A DNA stretch of 64,000 bases. It comes from Melieria omissa. Taxonomy: Eukaryota; Arthropoda; Insecta; Diptera; Ulidiidae. A program made the translations under genes and the position numbers. Positions within the stretch are counted from its first letter, which is position 1; each line of letters begins with the position of its first letter. Positions 1 through 12,619 of this stretch are shown here, in pieces. The stretch is taken from assembly GCA_963971225.1 (NCBI GenBank), contig OZ020268.1, positions 44,089,348-44,153,347 on the forward strand, written 5' to 3'. Under the pieces are notes generated by a model that did no database searches, was not told the DNA's origin, and worked only from the letters and a program-made list of their open reading frames with translations.

Positions 1-3000
1 GCTTTTAAAACATTCGCTCCAATCTCAATAAAAGTTTAACAAATTATCGACTGATTTTGAAACAAGCCAACAGAAAATACCTTCTGAATACGAAACCCGC
101 CTAATACAGTCCACAGAATTTCGATTTACAAATTTCCTTACAAAAAAGTCTTTTCCCCAAAACGAGCACATTTCCTTACCATCGTTGCAGTTGGTTTTTG
201 CGCTTTCAAACCGAACAATTGCACGCGGCGATTAAATCAAATTAATTCAGAGTTGAAGTGCAAGTGTGCAAGGAGCAATAGCGACAACACCAACAACCTC
301 AAAATGCTACGTAACCGGCGCAGAACAAGTTTCCCATTTTCCAGACTTTTCCGTACTGTTACGAAACCGAACAGCAAATAACTACAAAAACAAAACACAG
401 CAAAGTGAAGCAAAGTGAAAGACTGACGACGCGATCGTGGCATGCCACATGTCACTGTTCGGTAGGTTGCCAGCTTTTGTTGCTGGACAAGATCAGTCGA
501 AGGAAAATCAAAAGAAAAACAAGCAAACATTATGGAAAAGTCGGTTATGTAACGGCGCAACGCGGCGCAGCAAACGAAGCCGTCTAGTGCGGCAAACGAG
601 AGCGGGACGAAGCAAATCGCGCTGCGAGCAACGCCGCTGCCACTGCTGCTGTTGTTGTATCGGCGATTTTCCAAATGAAAGTGAAAAATGGAGTCAACAT
701 GAAAAGCGACCGCGAAGCGCGGCAAGCAGGGAAGGTGATGGCGTGCCGCGGTTGTGGGCCACAACTAGTTTGCGGCGATTATTTAATCGAAAGTCGTGGC
801 AGTGCAGCGGCCAGGCGTGTGAGGAGAACTGTGCAGTTGCCTTAAAACGTTACACGATCGTTGCGGGTTTTATGCCATTTTTTCTCAAACTAAATTTTTG
901 CCTCTTTGGTGTTTGATGGAGTTGCGCTATTTTTATTTGTTGCACTCATTGCAATGTTGCGACTGCATTTGTTGCAGTTTTCCTTCTTTCTTCGACTCCG
1001 ACTTGGCCTGCTGCACTTTTGTGTGATAATGATTACGTCTGTGCGGGCACTTATGCAACATATACACTCCACACACACATATGTATACATATATATGTAT
1101 ATCTGTTTAGTACCATACTTGCAAAAAATCTAGTAACAAGAAAGTGCTGTACACTCAGAGAGATGAATGGGCGGCGATTCCAAGAATATATATATATGGA
1201 AAATTCCATCCTTTTGATACTGTTTTCTCGACAAGTGTCGTAACACATACATATTTCGTACGGATGGGGACCTAGGGGACCTACAATTTAACCCCGAATA
1301 CGAACAGCGTTTGGCATTGGCAGGTTTCCCTTTCACACCTCCCTTTTAAGTCAGGCCGACCCAGGAATGGAACTTAGAGCCTTAGGGGCTGAGAGCAGCC
1401 TCAAGGAGAAGTCAACCAACTTCACAACACTTGAAATCTCCAACTGGCGCCAATGCACGTAAGAACAATTTCGACGTTCTGAATGCAAAAACGCTGGTTC
1501 TTGCCTTGCAAAATTGTCCGATGAAGGACAAAACAGGAAGTGGAGTTGAAGAGAGTTAATACCGAAAGGCGAATTCCAATAAGGAGTTTCCATGGCCAAG
1601 TGTAAGAGAACTCAAGAAAATAGATTCGATGCAGCCAGAAACGAACTATCGCAATGATTTGAACCCTCGAATTATTTGTGTAATTCAAAAGTCGTAATCC
1701 ACAACTTCACGTTGCGAAGGATGTCTCTTCAAACATCGAGAACGCCGAAAGATTTGCCTCAGTGTACGAACGTTCACTTCAAAACGCCAAAATCAACAGT
1801 AATCACCACACACACACACATACAATTTGTGGTTTTTCTACTATTTGCCATTATGTAATCTCGCTCGAACGAGTCAGAAAATGCGACAACAAAGACACAA
1901 AACGAAGAAAACTTCATGACGATCATCGTCGTTGAACGTGAAAAGCGGAAAAAGTTTGCAACCACCACCACAGGCAACAACAAGGCAACCAGGCAAAGCA
2001 CACCGGCGCGACGACAAGGCAAAGAGAGGCGCGCACGCGACAGACTCTCATTGAGAGCAGCTGCGGGGCACAGACAGCCAACTGGTGGCTTGAGTGGCAA
2101 CGAGGCGGGTGGGAGCGGTGGGTGCAGCACAGTGGGACGGACCGGAGGAGGACTGGAGCTGGAGACCCAGAAATGCAACGAACGTTTGAATGGAGGAAAA
2201 ACACAAACGTTGCATTGCACACTTCGTGTGGAGTCAAAGAAAGAGCGAGAGTGGGGAGTTTCGGGGTTACTACTCTGAAACGGTTACGTAAGCGAACGCG
2301 AGGAAATTGCAAGTCTTGTGCACTTTTTTTCGCGCAGCATTTATGTAATTTTTTGCGATTTTGTGTGCCAGCAGTGCAGTGTAGGTTGCAAGCGGTTGCA
2401 CAATGCGTTCATAGACACCGAATGCGGCAAACGGCGCACGGCATGCTGCATACTTCCATGCGGCAGTGCGGTGGAGTTCATGTGGGCCATAAGAGACTAT
2501 AAAATGCATTTGCTGTTGTTGCTGTGGTTGTTGTTGTTTTTTATTTGCTTGTGCTGTTGCGGCATTGCTTGCGGCATTAGCCACAAATCATGCTGCACTC
2601 ACCAGCGACCCTTCATGCAACGACCGCACGAACGACCGTACGTTTTGGAGGTCTTGAACCCACGTTAAGGATTTTTCGTTGCTCTTGTTGTTGTTGATGT
2701 TGTTGTTGAAATTGTTGTTATTTTGTGTGTTAAATGTTTTGCTGCTTTTGAATAATTTGCAAACTTCAAGCGATTGTTTAGATTTAACATTGCGGAAGTT
2801 TTGTTGTTTTTGTAGCTCATGAGAGTCTGGTTATTTCCTAAATTATTATCAACTGAAGTTGTTACATACACACATAACAAATTCAATTATAGTCATAAAT
2901 ACGATTAATTTATTTTAATTCAAATTGTTTAACTTGACTCATACTCACTTAATTGTGTTAAGATTGAAGGTGTGGAAGCGAGCTGACAGTGGCATCCCTG

Positions 3001-3235
3001 GAAATAAATTAAATAAAATTATTAATAGCGAGGCGCAAAACACTATAAACAGGTGTTAATCTATATCTACGTTGTAACGTTCCTATTAACATAAATTGCT
3101 TCGGGCCACTTCTATTCAACACTTCACTTCGCAACACTGACGAGAGGCTTCAATGTGGCACCACACGTTTTACCGCTGCACCGAAGGTCCACATTTTGGC
3201 AAATGAAGCTTCTGACGCAGTGCGTTTGTTTCTTC
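1..3235. other. Gene-free stretch with GC-richer blocks
   Basis: I see no supportable gene here. Two GC-richer blocks, about 400-870 and 1900-2660, hold overlapping open frames on both strands that read as low-complexity translations of CAG/CAA/TTG-rich DNA. A CA microsatellite lies near 1806-1820, and TTG runs lie at about 2510-2560 and 2680-2720. Around 1270-1370 there is weak resemblance to the middle of the SINE found at 10999-11312 (a shared GGGACCTACA start). Whether the GC blocks are untranslated exons or regulatory DNA cannot be decided from sequence alone. Confidence 0.5.
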
Positions 3236-3239
3236 TTAA

Positions 3240-4325
3240 CCCTTTCGCTACAGATTTTTACTGGGAAAAGTTGTAGTTTAAGATTTTACGTTTAAGGCTT
3301 CAATGTGGTTGTATTAGCAACATTCCATAGGACATTTTTTTATTTTTATACTCGGACCCTTATTTTAGAGTGTTTTTCTATGAGAGCAACCACATCGTTC
3401 TGGCTGTAATCATTCCTTAAACAAACAATTTTTTATGCATAACGAAAATTTGAATATTTATTAATTTACTTCAGCCAAAATTAAAAAAAAAGTATCTAAT
3501 TTGAAAGAAAACGTAAAATGAAAAAGTTATCTCAAGTTTTCTGCTTCGTCTTCCTTTACTATGTCAAGATATACCATTAAAAAAGTGTATACTTCTCTTC
3601 TCTAAACTTAAATACACAGTTTATTAATTTCGTATTTTTCCCAAAACTTCAAACTATCCTAAGGTCCAACAAAAAAATTTATTCTTGCCACCATAGAGGA
3701 TGCAGACGTCCAAAAAGTAGCATATTGCCATATGGCAACAAAATAGCGAAAATGTCAATGATCCAATGACTTTAGATCAGCCAATTATTTAGGGACTTAG
3801 CAGGGTACAGTTCCTCGCTGTTTTGTATGCACAAGTAGACTTCGCTTAGCACGAGTTACGTTTCGTTCCTGGAAAATGCGAGACCCACTTACATACTTGT
3901 TTGAAAGATACATTCTTTTGAATGATGAAAGTTAAGTCTTGTACTATTTAAATTTGTGGTACATGTACTATATATGCATTTGTATTAATCAGGGAATCGT
4001 AGTCGTAATCTTTTTTCCAATGCCGTTGAGAAACGAGGCTTTTTTACGTGTTGATTGAAAATGTTTTGCAAAATGTGAGTCCACTCTGCAGTTAGTAAGA
4101 AACCAAAAGTTTCAGATCGTGCAACGATATTGAAATATTAAAACTCAAAGATCATTGTCCATTAGACTCGGTTCCCATTGGGAGTACTGCAATGTTCTTG
4201 AACAAGGGGGAAAGACTGTTACGACCTGTAATTACACTAAAATCCACTCTTGACCCATTTCGTTTACACATATATTTGTCAAGTCGTTTGTTAAGACTCA
4301 TGTTGTGTAATAAAGAAAAGTATAT
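3240..4325. other. AT-rich stretch, no gene seen
   Basis: I see no coding signal. The phrase GGCTTCAATGTGG occurs twice (about 3147 and 3296). A TTAACCCTTTCG sequence at 3236-3247 looks like the left end of a TTAA-type element, but no unique right partner is visible, so it is either a solo end or an older element cut into by the one at 4330-4950. Confidence 0.4.
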
Positions 4326-4329
4326 TTAA

Positions 4330-4950
4330 CGCTTTTAGTGTTGGAGGCCGATATATCGGCTCTTGCTGCACTAGCGAGAAGTGCCAGAGCCGATATATCG
4401 GCCCGCGCCTTGTAGCGCTTTACTATTCGCATTGCGGGAGAACTCTTTCTCAAAATAAATTTGTAATGCGTTATAAATGATCTAATATCATCACGAGAGA
4501 ATAAAACAATAGTCTTTTGTTTTAAGTCTTGTGGACATTTATGTTATCGGAACTTTTCGGCAGCGTATTATGTAAACAACTGTTTGAAGACTCTCGCAAA
4601 ATAACGTTGCATTGCCGCAGCGAAACGTAGGATTAGTAAGTGTCACCTCGATCGTTGTTGTGAACAGTATATTTCGTCCAAGTTGCAGTTTGAAAGCGTA
4701 ATTTTTGTTATTGCCGTTGTTTTCCGCTTGTGTCAAACATTGTTGTTTTTGACAAACCCAAAATTAGCAATACAGGATTTCGAAAATTCTATTTATTCTC
4801 TATTTCATCCTTAGTATACTGCTTTTTGAATCATGTAAATATTGTTTCTCCTTTGGATTTTATGTGCATTTTCCCAAACCATAGTAAAACTGTGAAATTC
4901 GGCCGGTTATTCTCGCATAGGCACCTCTTCTTCGCCCGGCACTAAAAGGG
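4330..4950. mobile_element. TTAA-flanked MITE (piggyBac-type)
   Basis: This 621-bp segment is flanked on both sides by TTAA (4326-4329 and 4951-4954), the target duplicated by piggyBac-superfamily transposons. The left end reads CGCTTTTAGTGTTGG and the reverse complement of the right end reads CCCTTTTAGTGCCGG, an imperfect terminal inverted repeat. It has no transposase-like frame, so it would be non-autonomous. Near its left end it carries two copies of the palindrome CCGATATATCGG. An alternative left boundary is the TTAACCC at 3236. The superfamily call rests only on target site and terminal CCC/GGG. Confidence 0.5.
4348..4401. repeat. Paired CCGATATATCGG palindromes
   Basis: The 12-bp palindrome CCGATATATCGG occurs at 4348-4359 and again at 4390-4401. 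The flanking bases extend the pairing (CGGCTCT on one side, AGAGCCG on the other), so the 54 bp can fold as one long stem or two small ones. It lies just inside the left end of the TTAA-flanked element. A related palindrome, TCCAATATATTGGA, occurs inside the mini-element at 27385-27466. Confidence 0.75.
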
Positions 4951-4954
4951 TTAA

Positions 4955-6801
4955 TTAAATAGTTTATTAGTTTCCTAAAGAGGCTTCTATTCTCATCAAT
5001 CACCTACATATCGGAAATCGCATTCGGCAAGAACAAACTGAAAAAAGAATTGCTCATGGCAATATTCCTAGTGGAAACCGGGACTTACGACCTTGACTTC
5101 GAGAAAACTTAGATTCACTGGGCTTCCCAGGTCTTAGCACTTTTCCACAAGGTGGCGACCCAGCGCTCTTTGGTCGTCGCTCTCACAAGCAGCTGTCGTC
5201 AGAGTGTCGCGTTTTGTTATTGTCGTCTCTGCTGCTGTCGTTGCATTGTTGATGTGCTCTTTTGCCAATGCTATCACAACGTGTGCTATTGGACGTTGTT
5301 CGCTTGTTGCAACTGCAACAACGACCTCTCGCAGGTCTTTGACCCACAGATGCAAAAGCAACGCAAAGGCGAAGGCAGAGGCAACGGCAACGCCGAGAGA
5401 AAAGCACAGCAACAGTGCAAGCTCATGGCGGTTCGTTGCGTTCGTGCGATACATTGAAGTTCGCTCGTCACCTCGCTGGCTCGTCTAATTCGTTGCTGCG
5501 TCGCTGCTTGTTGCGACTGTGGTTGTTGTTGGTTGTTGGTGCTGTTCCCGGTCGCCAACGTTTATGCACTTAACAAGGCGTGGCAGTCGTGGGCAACTTT
5601 GAAATCAAGAGTTGCATATTTCAGGAAATTGCAAAAAAATAATTAAGTGATTGAAGAAATTTGTATCTGCGTACGTAAAACTGTTCGAGACCCGTTCATC
5701 ACCATCCACCAATAATAAGAATAAACGAATCCTATACAATAAAATATCATAAAGAGCCTTTCAAAACCTGTACTCTCTTTCCTACTTTGAGCCATATTTT
5801 TTTATTAATAAAACTGTTAGCATTGCCAAACATTGAAATAAAGTAAGTAAAATACTATAAAATCTTATATAATAAATTTTTTCTAGTCTACTCTTATGGA
5901 ATAGAAAAAAGGAACTGCACACACAACAAGCTCCAAAAATCATAATATCGTTGATTTCTCTAAAAGTGCTCATGTCTTCTGCTCATGCCTTTCTATCCGG
6001 GTGCTTTTGTTGTTGTTTGCTTACATCTATATTCTCGTGCATACACGTTAAAAAATTAGATGTTTTTATGTACTCAGCTCTTTCATTTTTATTCTGGATG
6101 CGGCTACCGCTTTATTTAGAAATTAAAAGTGAGCACACACGCACACATTGTCTCAGCACCATAGGGCAACTTATACGCCCCGTCAACCGCTGTCCCTTGC
6201 TCTATGAGTTGGCTGTGTGTGGCCACATGTGGCCATAGAACGTGAAATATGGCGGCAGAGCGCTTGCCAGAGTCTGCGCTTCCGACCTAATTTCTGCTGC
6301 TATTTATACGTCCTACACCCGGGGATTGGAGTAAAAAGACTGTCACCGCAACATTCATCCTGCTGGGTTGGACAAGAATTTTGAAAGGAAAAACGTTGAA
6401 ATAAGATTCGTTGCACTTCATATTACTTGCAAATATTTTCATGTATTCATGTGTGTAAATATGAAAAATCTTATAAGCCAATTATTTTAACGGTTTTGCA
6501 TGGAGATCAACAAACTGAATTCGACTTTTCTTGTGCCTGTTACAACTGGATGCTTGTAATGAGAAAATCTAAATGAAACAACAACACCACGAGAACATCC
6601 TACCGACTGTTCTTTGCTTAGTTGCAGCGGTTTCTACTTTTCTAGAATCTTTCAAATTTTTCAATCAGGGAGTATTCGGGTTACACAAGTCTCTCCCTCT
6701 TTGCTACCGTTAATTTCTTAGACATGTCACGAACCTGCGCTGACGAGCTAGAATGTAGTGACAACAACACACATATCGAAGATGTCTAATATGTTTAGAA
6801 G
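4955..6801. other. Gene-free stretch
   Basis: No gene recognised. The block at about 5130-5570 is rich in CTG, CAA and TTG triplets and is open in several frames on both strands, as expected from base composition alone. The remainder is AT-rich with no repeat family that I can name. Confidence 0.45.
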
Positions 6802-6805
6802 ACAT

Positions 6806-7424
6806 CGCACACCCACTTCAAAAGTGACACCACTAAAAATTTTTAATTTTTGGGTTTATGTGTTAGTACTGTGCACAATGCATCAATCTACCAATAAGCA
6901 AAAGCTCAGTATATGTTGTTGTTGTTAACTGTTGCAAAAATACAGTTAGGTCTCTCTTTATGTCAGAAGTTTGATGCTATTTGATCGCTGCAGCTCAATG
7001 CAAATTGTGTCACTTTTGACGAAATACATTTTTGTTAAAGTTAATTTTAAGCAAAATTCTGACAATTTTTGTATATATTTTCAAATCAAAATATTAATTT
7101 CGAATTTTCAAAATTTTTCTTTCGACTTTTTAACTGTCATTTATAATAATAAAACTCAGCAAAAGTGACATAACTCAAAATAATTCGGTAATTATTGAAT
7201 TAAAATATCATCAAAAAAGTCACAACTCAAAATTTTGGATTTTCTAGTGTAAAATAAAAAACAATTTTTGTAACTTATCCTAACGCATAATCTGTAGGGA
7301 TTTTCTACCAAACGGTATATATGTACGTTATTTAAAAAAAAAATTTATTCAGCTCAAAAAATGTATTTGTGTTTCCTGAAAAATTAAAAATTTTGAGTTG
7401 TGTCACTTTTGTAGTGGGTGTGCG
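6806..7424. mobile_element. MITE with long terminal inverted repeats
   Basis: A 619-bp AT-rich element has about 45-bp terminal inverted repeats starting CGCACACCCACT at both ends, followed by an AAAAGTGACAC stretch and then AAATTTTTAATTTTT. The flanking ACAT occurs at 6802-6805 and 7425-7428, a plausible 4-bp target duplication. Inside, the phrase AAAGTGACA...ACTCAAAAT recurs near 7160 and 7215, so parts of the terminal repeat are reiterated. There is no transposase-like frame. I cannot assign a superfamily. Confidence 0.7.
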
Positions 7425-7429
7425 ACATG

Positions 7430-9157
7430 ATTGGACCAATATCTTCAAAGTCGAAATGGAAACTGATTAAAAACTAGGCTCAATGAACTACGTGCTATGG
7501 AAGGACCGAAATCGAGAAAAATATTTGATAGGTGAAAACAAAATGCAGCCGTATATTTTACGGATGCAAAGTTGTCAGGGAGTGTAAAAGAATGCTTCAA
7601 TTTTTTTAAAAGCAGTTGGTGAAAAATACGGCACAATGCTCTCTCTCGTGATTCTTAGTTGCTGTGTCAGACTGGGAACTGAAAACGCGCGGGCCATTCG
7701 CCCATATCTGCCAGCCAATCGCCCACTTTCCACCCACCCTTGGCGCAAATGACGAGGTGGGCACCAACTCTTTCAGCGGTCATAGTCCCAGTAATCTTTG
7801 CAGTACAGTCGCCCGAACGGGAGAACGACGCGCTCCCCAGACTTGCACTTGTCGTGGGACAGAGAGCGGTGCCAGCGGCGCCGAGCAGCGGACTTTGGTG
7901 TGTACGCTGCACAAAAGCGAGGAGTAGCCGAACTAGAAACCAGAACTACGTACATACATACATACGTACACATACGAGTGTTTGTGTGTGCTGCCCTCAA
8001 GCCAAAGTAAACAAATGCCAACTGTCAACGGACAAAAGCCAAGTGCGTGCGTTCACGTTCATAGATAAATGAATGTGTAACAGTGTAATCGACTCATATG
8101 TACCCTGCAAGTGCAGACCCACTACACGATTCTTGTGAGCAAGTCTTCTTCATAGTGACGTGTAGTATGGCTAACAAAGAGATCATTTATACAAATTCAG
8201 TTTTAATATGACATAGTAAATAGCAACAAAAAAAAACGTTAAGAAGACTAAGCACAGCACGTGCTATTTTTTGTTTTGTTACCGTCGACTCAAAACGGTA
8301 GATTATGAATTTTTCATATGCACTTAGTTAAGGATTAGAAGTTTATCATTAGTTGCTTAAAGGGCAGTCGCGTGGAATACATTTTTCCTGAGGGTTGTGA
8401 GTCCATTAACCACCATTAACCAAAATTCTTTGCATATATCTAAGAGCTTTTAATTATGAAGGCTTCTGTAATGACTAAATCACTTATAAAAACAATGCAG
8501 AAAGCTTCTCTCTTTTAGGTCTCCCAGTGGATATTTGACAGGCTCAATTACTCCAACCTCTCTTCGTTTCTAAAACTTGGGCAGACTTTCAATATAATCT
8601 TTCAGAATGCAACGCTTCACCCAAGTAACTGTGGGTTGAAGCAACAGATAACAAATTGATACTAAGGCTGACAAACACACCTATCCATCCATCATTAAAA
8701 CACCAAATTAATGTTGCTGCCAGCCGGCCAGAGATCGCTCAGTCGTATTCACCGCTCAAGTTATACCAACATTTTGCCGATACCCCTCAATACGAGAACG
8801 TCCTACAAGCGCACCAACGTTTCCACAAGTTTGTGCCAGTGTATATGTGTACATGTATTTGTTTTTGTGTATGTGCGTGCATTTCTGTTTCGGCTGCAAT
8901 AAACTTTTAACCTACTTCTTAGGTTTTATTTACATGTAGACATTTTTCCTTTTTCCATTTATAACTTTTCTTGTTGCTTGCGTCTATTCGGCTTCTATTT
9001 GAGTTTTTCTTTACTATTTTTATCATTTCACTTTTCAGATTAAATGCACATGTGTGGGTCATTGCACAATACAGGCATTTGTAAAGTCATGCTCTTCGTG
9101 TATGTGTGTGTGTGTGTGGGCGTGTGTTTGTTCATATTTGTTCAACTCCAATTGCAG
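7430..9157. other. Gene-free stretch
   Basis: No gene recognised. The segment 7640-8010 is GC-richer and open in several frames on both strands, ending in a TACATACATACATACG microsatellite near 7950-7970. A GT-rich run lies at about 9100-9125. The remainder is AT-rich and featureless to me. Confidence 0.45.
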
Positions 9158-9551
9158 GCAGAGGTGAAGGCGACGACTGCTGCACGTTGCCGTTCGCGTT
9201 GGCGGCGAAGGCTACCGAGACAGCAGAGAAATGCGAGCGGCGCAAACGGGCGCTGCTGATATTTGCTCGAGCATTAGAACGCACCCAGCGATCTAAAAAC
9301 AGCGAACAATACATATGGAAGCATGTATGCCGACAATAGCAATGATTAGCGGTAGGGGTACGTGGGAGAGGGCGCTGGAACCTGGCAGTGTTGGGTGTGT
9401 TGAGGCGTTGGGCAAGTTGTGTACACCGTCATTGGTTCTGGCATTCGAAGGTATTTTAGGAGCAGAAATGGATTCCCCTGGTGTTGGTTAGTGTGAGTTT
9501 TTGCACTTTGCACTTCAGAGACTAGAAAAGTTCTGGCAGACCCAAGTGTCG
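9158..9551 (+). other. Possible untranslated exon
   Basis: A splice acceptor-like stretch (pyrimidine-rich DNA ending ATTGCAG at 9151-9157) is followed by a GC-richer block and then two donor-like sequences: GTAAGA at 9552 and GTAAGTATT at 9569. One frame stays open to 9337 and contains a charged stretch (EKCERRKRALLIFARALE), but it stops well before the donors. If this is an exon it is more likely 5' untranslated than coding. It is supported only by splice-like borders; transcript data would be needed to accept it. Confidence 0.22.
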
Positions 9552-10986
9552 GTAAGATTAAGCGGGAAGTAAGTATTCATTGTTTTTTATTCAAATTTAA
9601 AGTTGATTTATATGATAATGCAATTTAATGACTTTGACTTCAGTTATTGGTGTGAACTGATTAAATCTCAGCAGGAAACTCAGTAACTTGGTTAATCGGT
9701 TAATAATAATCCATAATAAACCCACCGGATTCTATAATGAAGGAGATCGCAATGAATCACTCAACAGTGTCTACACCTTCTATAACCTAAACTGACCTAA
9801 TATTTCTAACCTAATATTTCTAACCAAATATTTCAGGCTAATAACTTAACTCAATCACAGGGAAACTCTTTCACAGGGAAAAGCATCGCTGTTTTGGAAA
9901 AGCTACAAATACTCTTGTGCCCATCATAAGTATGGCTAGCAATAACAACAAACACAATGCGGCGCCAGCCAACAACAGCATTCAAAACCACTTCACCCAA
10001 AAAAGGTTAAGGGCCACACTGAAGGTCTTCGCATGCTTCACCGCAACGTTGCGCTTACATCAGCTAACGGTCCCGCTCTCGCCCGCTCAGCTCCCCGCGT
10101 TTGATTAGACATTTCGCTAACTGCATTCGGCGCCCTTATCTAACACAGGCAGCGCCACGCGTGCGCACGCACACAAAATCCAAATAGCCGCTCCCTGTGT
10201 GCATTCGCATTCGATATGTGAGGCGGCAAAGTTGCCACCGGTGGAAAAACATTTCGTCGTTTTCACATTTGATTTATGTTGGTTGGATTTTTTTGCTGCT
10301 GTAAATTTTCCCAAACTTAATGTTGGGTGATTTCTATGATTTCTTTAGGCCTCGGCCAATTCAAAATGATAAATGAGTTTCGGAATTGAAAATGACTCGC
10401 TGCGTGCTCAGTGCCCATCTTTTCGTGACATTTGAGCGAAATGCATCAAAGCCAACGCAGCGAACAACCCAACGCATTACACAATTTTTACGAGTATTCG
10501 GATTTTTATTCGGAGTGCTCGCTTTTGATTTTGTCTTTGTTTTGTTTTGAACGAGCCGATTTCCTCGTACTTGAATAGTTCTGAATATTTTACTGAAGCC
10601 CAGCTACACAAGTCAGCAAAAAGTTGTATAATTTAATTAAAACATTTCACCTACCTAGCAATGAAATGCTTCCCAATCCCGAAAGAGATGCTTCAAAGCG
10701 AAAAAACCAAACTGGTAGCAAGACAAACTGCTCATAATTGTGATATCTCAAATTGGAACCGTTCCTAACATTTTCGTTTTTTTTTTCCTAACAACTTTTG
10801 CGTCTTAAACGAACGAAAGCGTAGACTGTGGCTTGAAGGGACAATGCATACAAAATCGATATTCGTGTTTAGAAACTATTATAGCTTAGGACGTTTAGGA
10901 CACTGCAAAGAAAACGGGTCATTCGTTCTAGGAAAATGAACAAGAAGGACGCATAGATAAACTCAATATATGTCAACAAAAGATTC
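9552..10986. other. Gene-free stretch
   Basis: Apart from the 14-bp tandem repeat at 9795-9834 I see no element or gene. A moderately GC-rich segment at about 9930-10250 is open in short frames on both strands without recognisable protein character. Confidence 0.45.
9795..9834. repeat. 14-bp tandem repeat
   Basis: The unit ACCTAATATTTCTA is repeated almost three times, the last copy with one change and truncated. It is a small local minisatellite with no apparent function. Confidence 0.8.
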
Positions 10987-10998
10987 CTTACATTCATT

Positions 10999-11312
10999 CT
11001 TCTTCTTCTTCTTGACTGGCACAACAGCCCGATTACGAGACTAAGGCTACCCGCAACCAACCGTGTTGTGCGTGCGAATGTTTTTACAAGGTTGGAAGGG
11101 ACCTACAGTTTTATGCCAATTCCGAACGGCGAGTTGGGAGCTTTTTCATAGGCAATTTTACTCTCAAAGGTTTGCCATTTCCTGCTGAGAGGACAGCCGC
11201 CGAAAGAACAATTGTTGTTTTCCTTTTTTTTGGTGTTAACGCAACGGAGTATTGAACTCGCGGAGTCTTGACTCGCGGCCCAACGCACTAGCCAGCTGAG
11301 ATAGGGCGGCTG
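10999..11312 (-). mobile_element. tRNA-derived SINE, full-length copy with target duplication
   Basis: A 314-bp SINE lies on the minus strand. Its 5' head (about 11245-11312) is tRNA-like: an A-box-like TATCTCAGCTGG and a B-box-like GAGTTCAATACTC. The body contains CCTACAGTTTTATGCC and CCGAACGGCGAG on the plus strand. The 3' end is a GAA-type tail, seen as TTCTTCTTCTTC at 11000-11011. It is flanked by a perfect 12-bp target duplication, CTTACATTCATT, at 10987-10998 and 11313-11324. SINEs are copied by RNA polymerase III and moved by LINE machinery; a partner LINE cannot be identified from this window. It shares its whole length with the copy at 53629-53956. Confidence 0.88.
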
Positions 11313-11324
11313 CTTACATTCATT

Positions 11325-12372
11325 AAAAAACTTAAACGTCCGAAAAAGAAGAAATATATCATTTCCTGAAAAGACTTCAAAAATTACAACTTTACCAACA
11401 TGGAAAAAACAAGTGGAGACGAGGAGGGTTGAAGGCAACCTTATAAAACAATGGGACCACAGTGGGTCTTGTAGTATCGAGTGTGCTTCGAGTAATGGAT
11501 TCGATTAGTAGCGAAAGTTCAGCAAATTTCATTGGGCTTCACAACTTACTAATCGCTAATAACTTCTTTCTGTCGGTATAGTCGAATGTGACAGACAATG
11601 GTCTTCATGGTGGAAGCACCAACACAACTGCAAACTAATCAGTGCCAACATTGCCCGAAATCTTGACCAAAGCGACTGGAGTCGACTTTAAAACATCAGC
11701 ACAGTAGCAGGTGCCGAGGAAAACTTCGCCTCTTACGTAAATAAACACCGAAAGTGTTAAAATTCTAATTAAAACAATTCGCAGGCGAATTCCTGCTGTG
11801 CATGTTATGACGCCAGTTAATTTGGTAATCAATTAATTTGCCCGCTGCAGCCCAGAGCAGCGAAAACCAAATACACTGTATGCGATTGCATAATGGAGAC
11901 CAGCGCCGGCGGCCGGGGCAGAGCGCAAGCAAATCGGGTAATTTGCTGCATGCAAAAGTGTGGAAAGCGGCAAGAGGCCAATGGCGAACACCGAGGAAAA
12001 CACAGAGCCCACTGCATGTACGGAAAATGAACGGAACGCGCGTTTTATGCAACTCTCTGCTCCCGTCGAATGGAAAATGCTCGCGTCTAAAAACCGAAGC
12101 GCACAAAAACGCAAATGAAAATCTACATAATTGCAACATCGGCTACATTAACACCGAACGACACGCAAATGAACCGACAGTTGAACATACAAATAAACAT
12201 AACAAGCATTAAGGGACTGACAGGCAGACACGTCGCGTGAAGTGAGATGGAAATTTCAGCTGCCCTTGCGAAGGGATGCAGATTCGACGAGTAGTATACA
12301 TTTCATTTCCCGATCGGCTAACATTGAAAGCACAAACACATCGAAAGGAGCGAAAAAGGGGAACACCATGTA
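11325..12372. other. Gene-free stretch
   Basis: No gene recognised. The block at about 11830-12190 is GC-richer and open on both strands in several frames with no recognisable protein family. The rest holds nothing I can name. Confidence 0.45.
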
Positions 12373-12616
12373 TGGATATATGCTTTTTTGTTTCCAAACT
12401 TGAAAAGTCACTCGCCGGGCAGAAATTTGAGTCGAATGAGGAGGTTATCGCCGCCACGGAGGCCTCCAGAAAACGTATTTTTCAGACGGGTTAAATAAGT
12501 TGGAGCACCGCTGGGTCAAGTGTATCGAGATGAAAGGAACTACGTTGAGAAATAAATCGCCACTTTTCCAAAATTTTCGTTTTTATTTTGTAGGCTAAGT
12601 ACTTATCGGACCACCC
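12373..12616 (+). pseudogene. mariner transposase, C-terminal fragment
   Basis: This is the last part of a mariner-family transposase, the enzyme that cuts and pastes Tc1/mariner elements. The readable stretch contains SLAGQKFESNEEVIAA, then after a frameshift near 12480 it continues SDGLNKLEHRWVKCIE, the usual end of such proteins. The following TAGGCTAAGTACTTATCGG at about 12591-12609 looks like the element's right terminal repeat. The N-terminal DNA-binding domain and the catalytic D,D34D region are absent, so it is a dead 3' fragment. It abuts the 3' end of the non-LTR element at 12620. Confidence 0.75.
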
Positions 12617-12619
12617 ACG

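Noticed and set aside
3236..4950. A 1.7-kb TTAA element using the left end at 3236
   Set aside because: The end at 4330 matches the right terminus better, so the shorter element is preferred.
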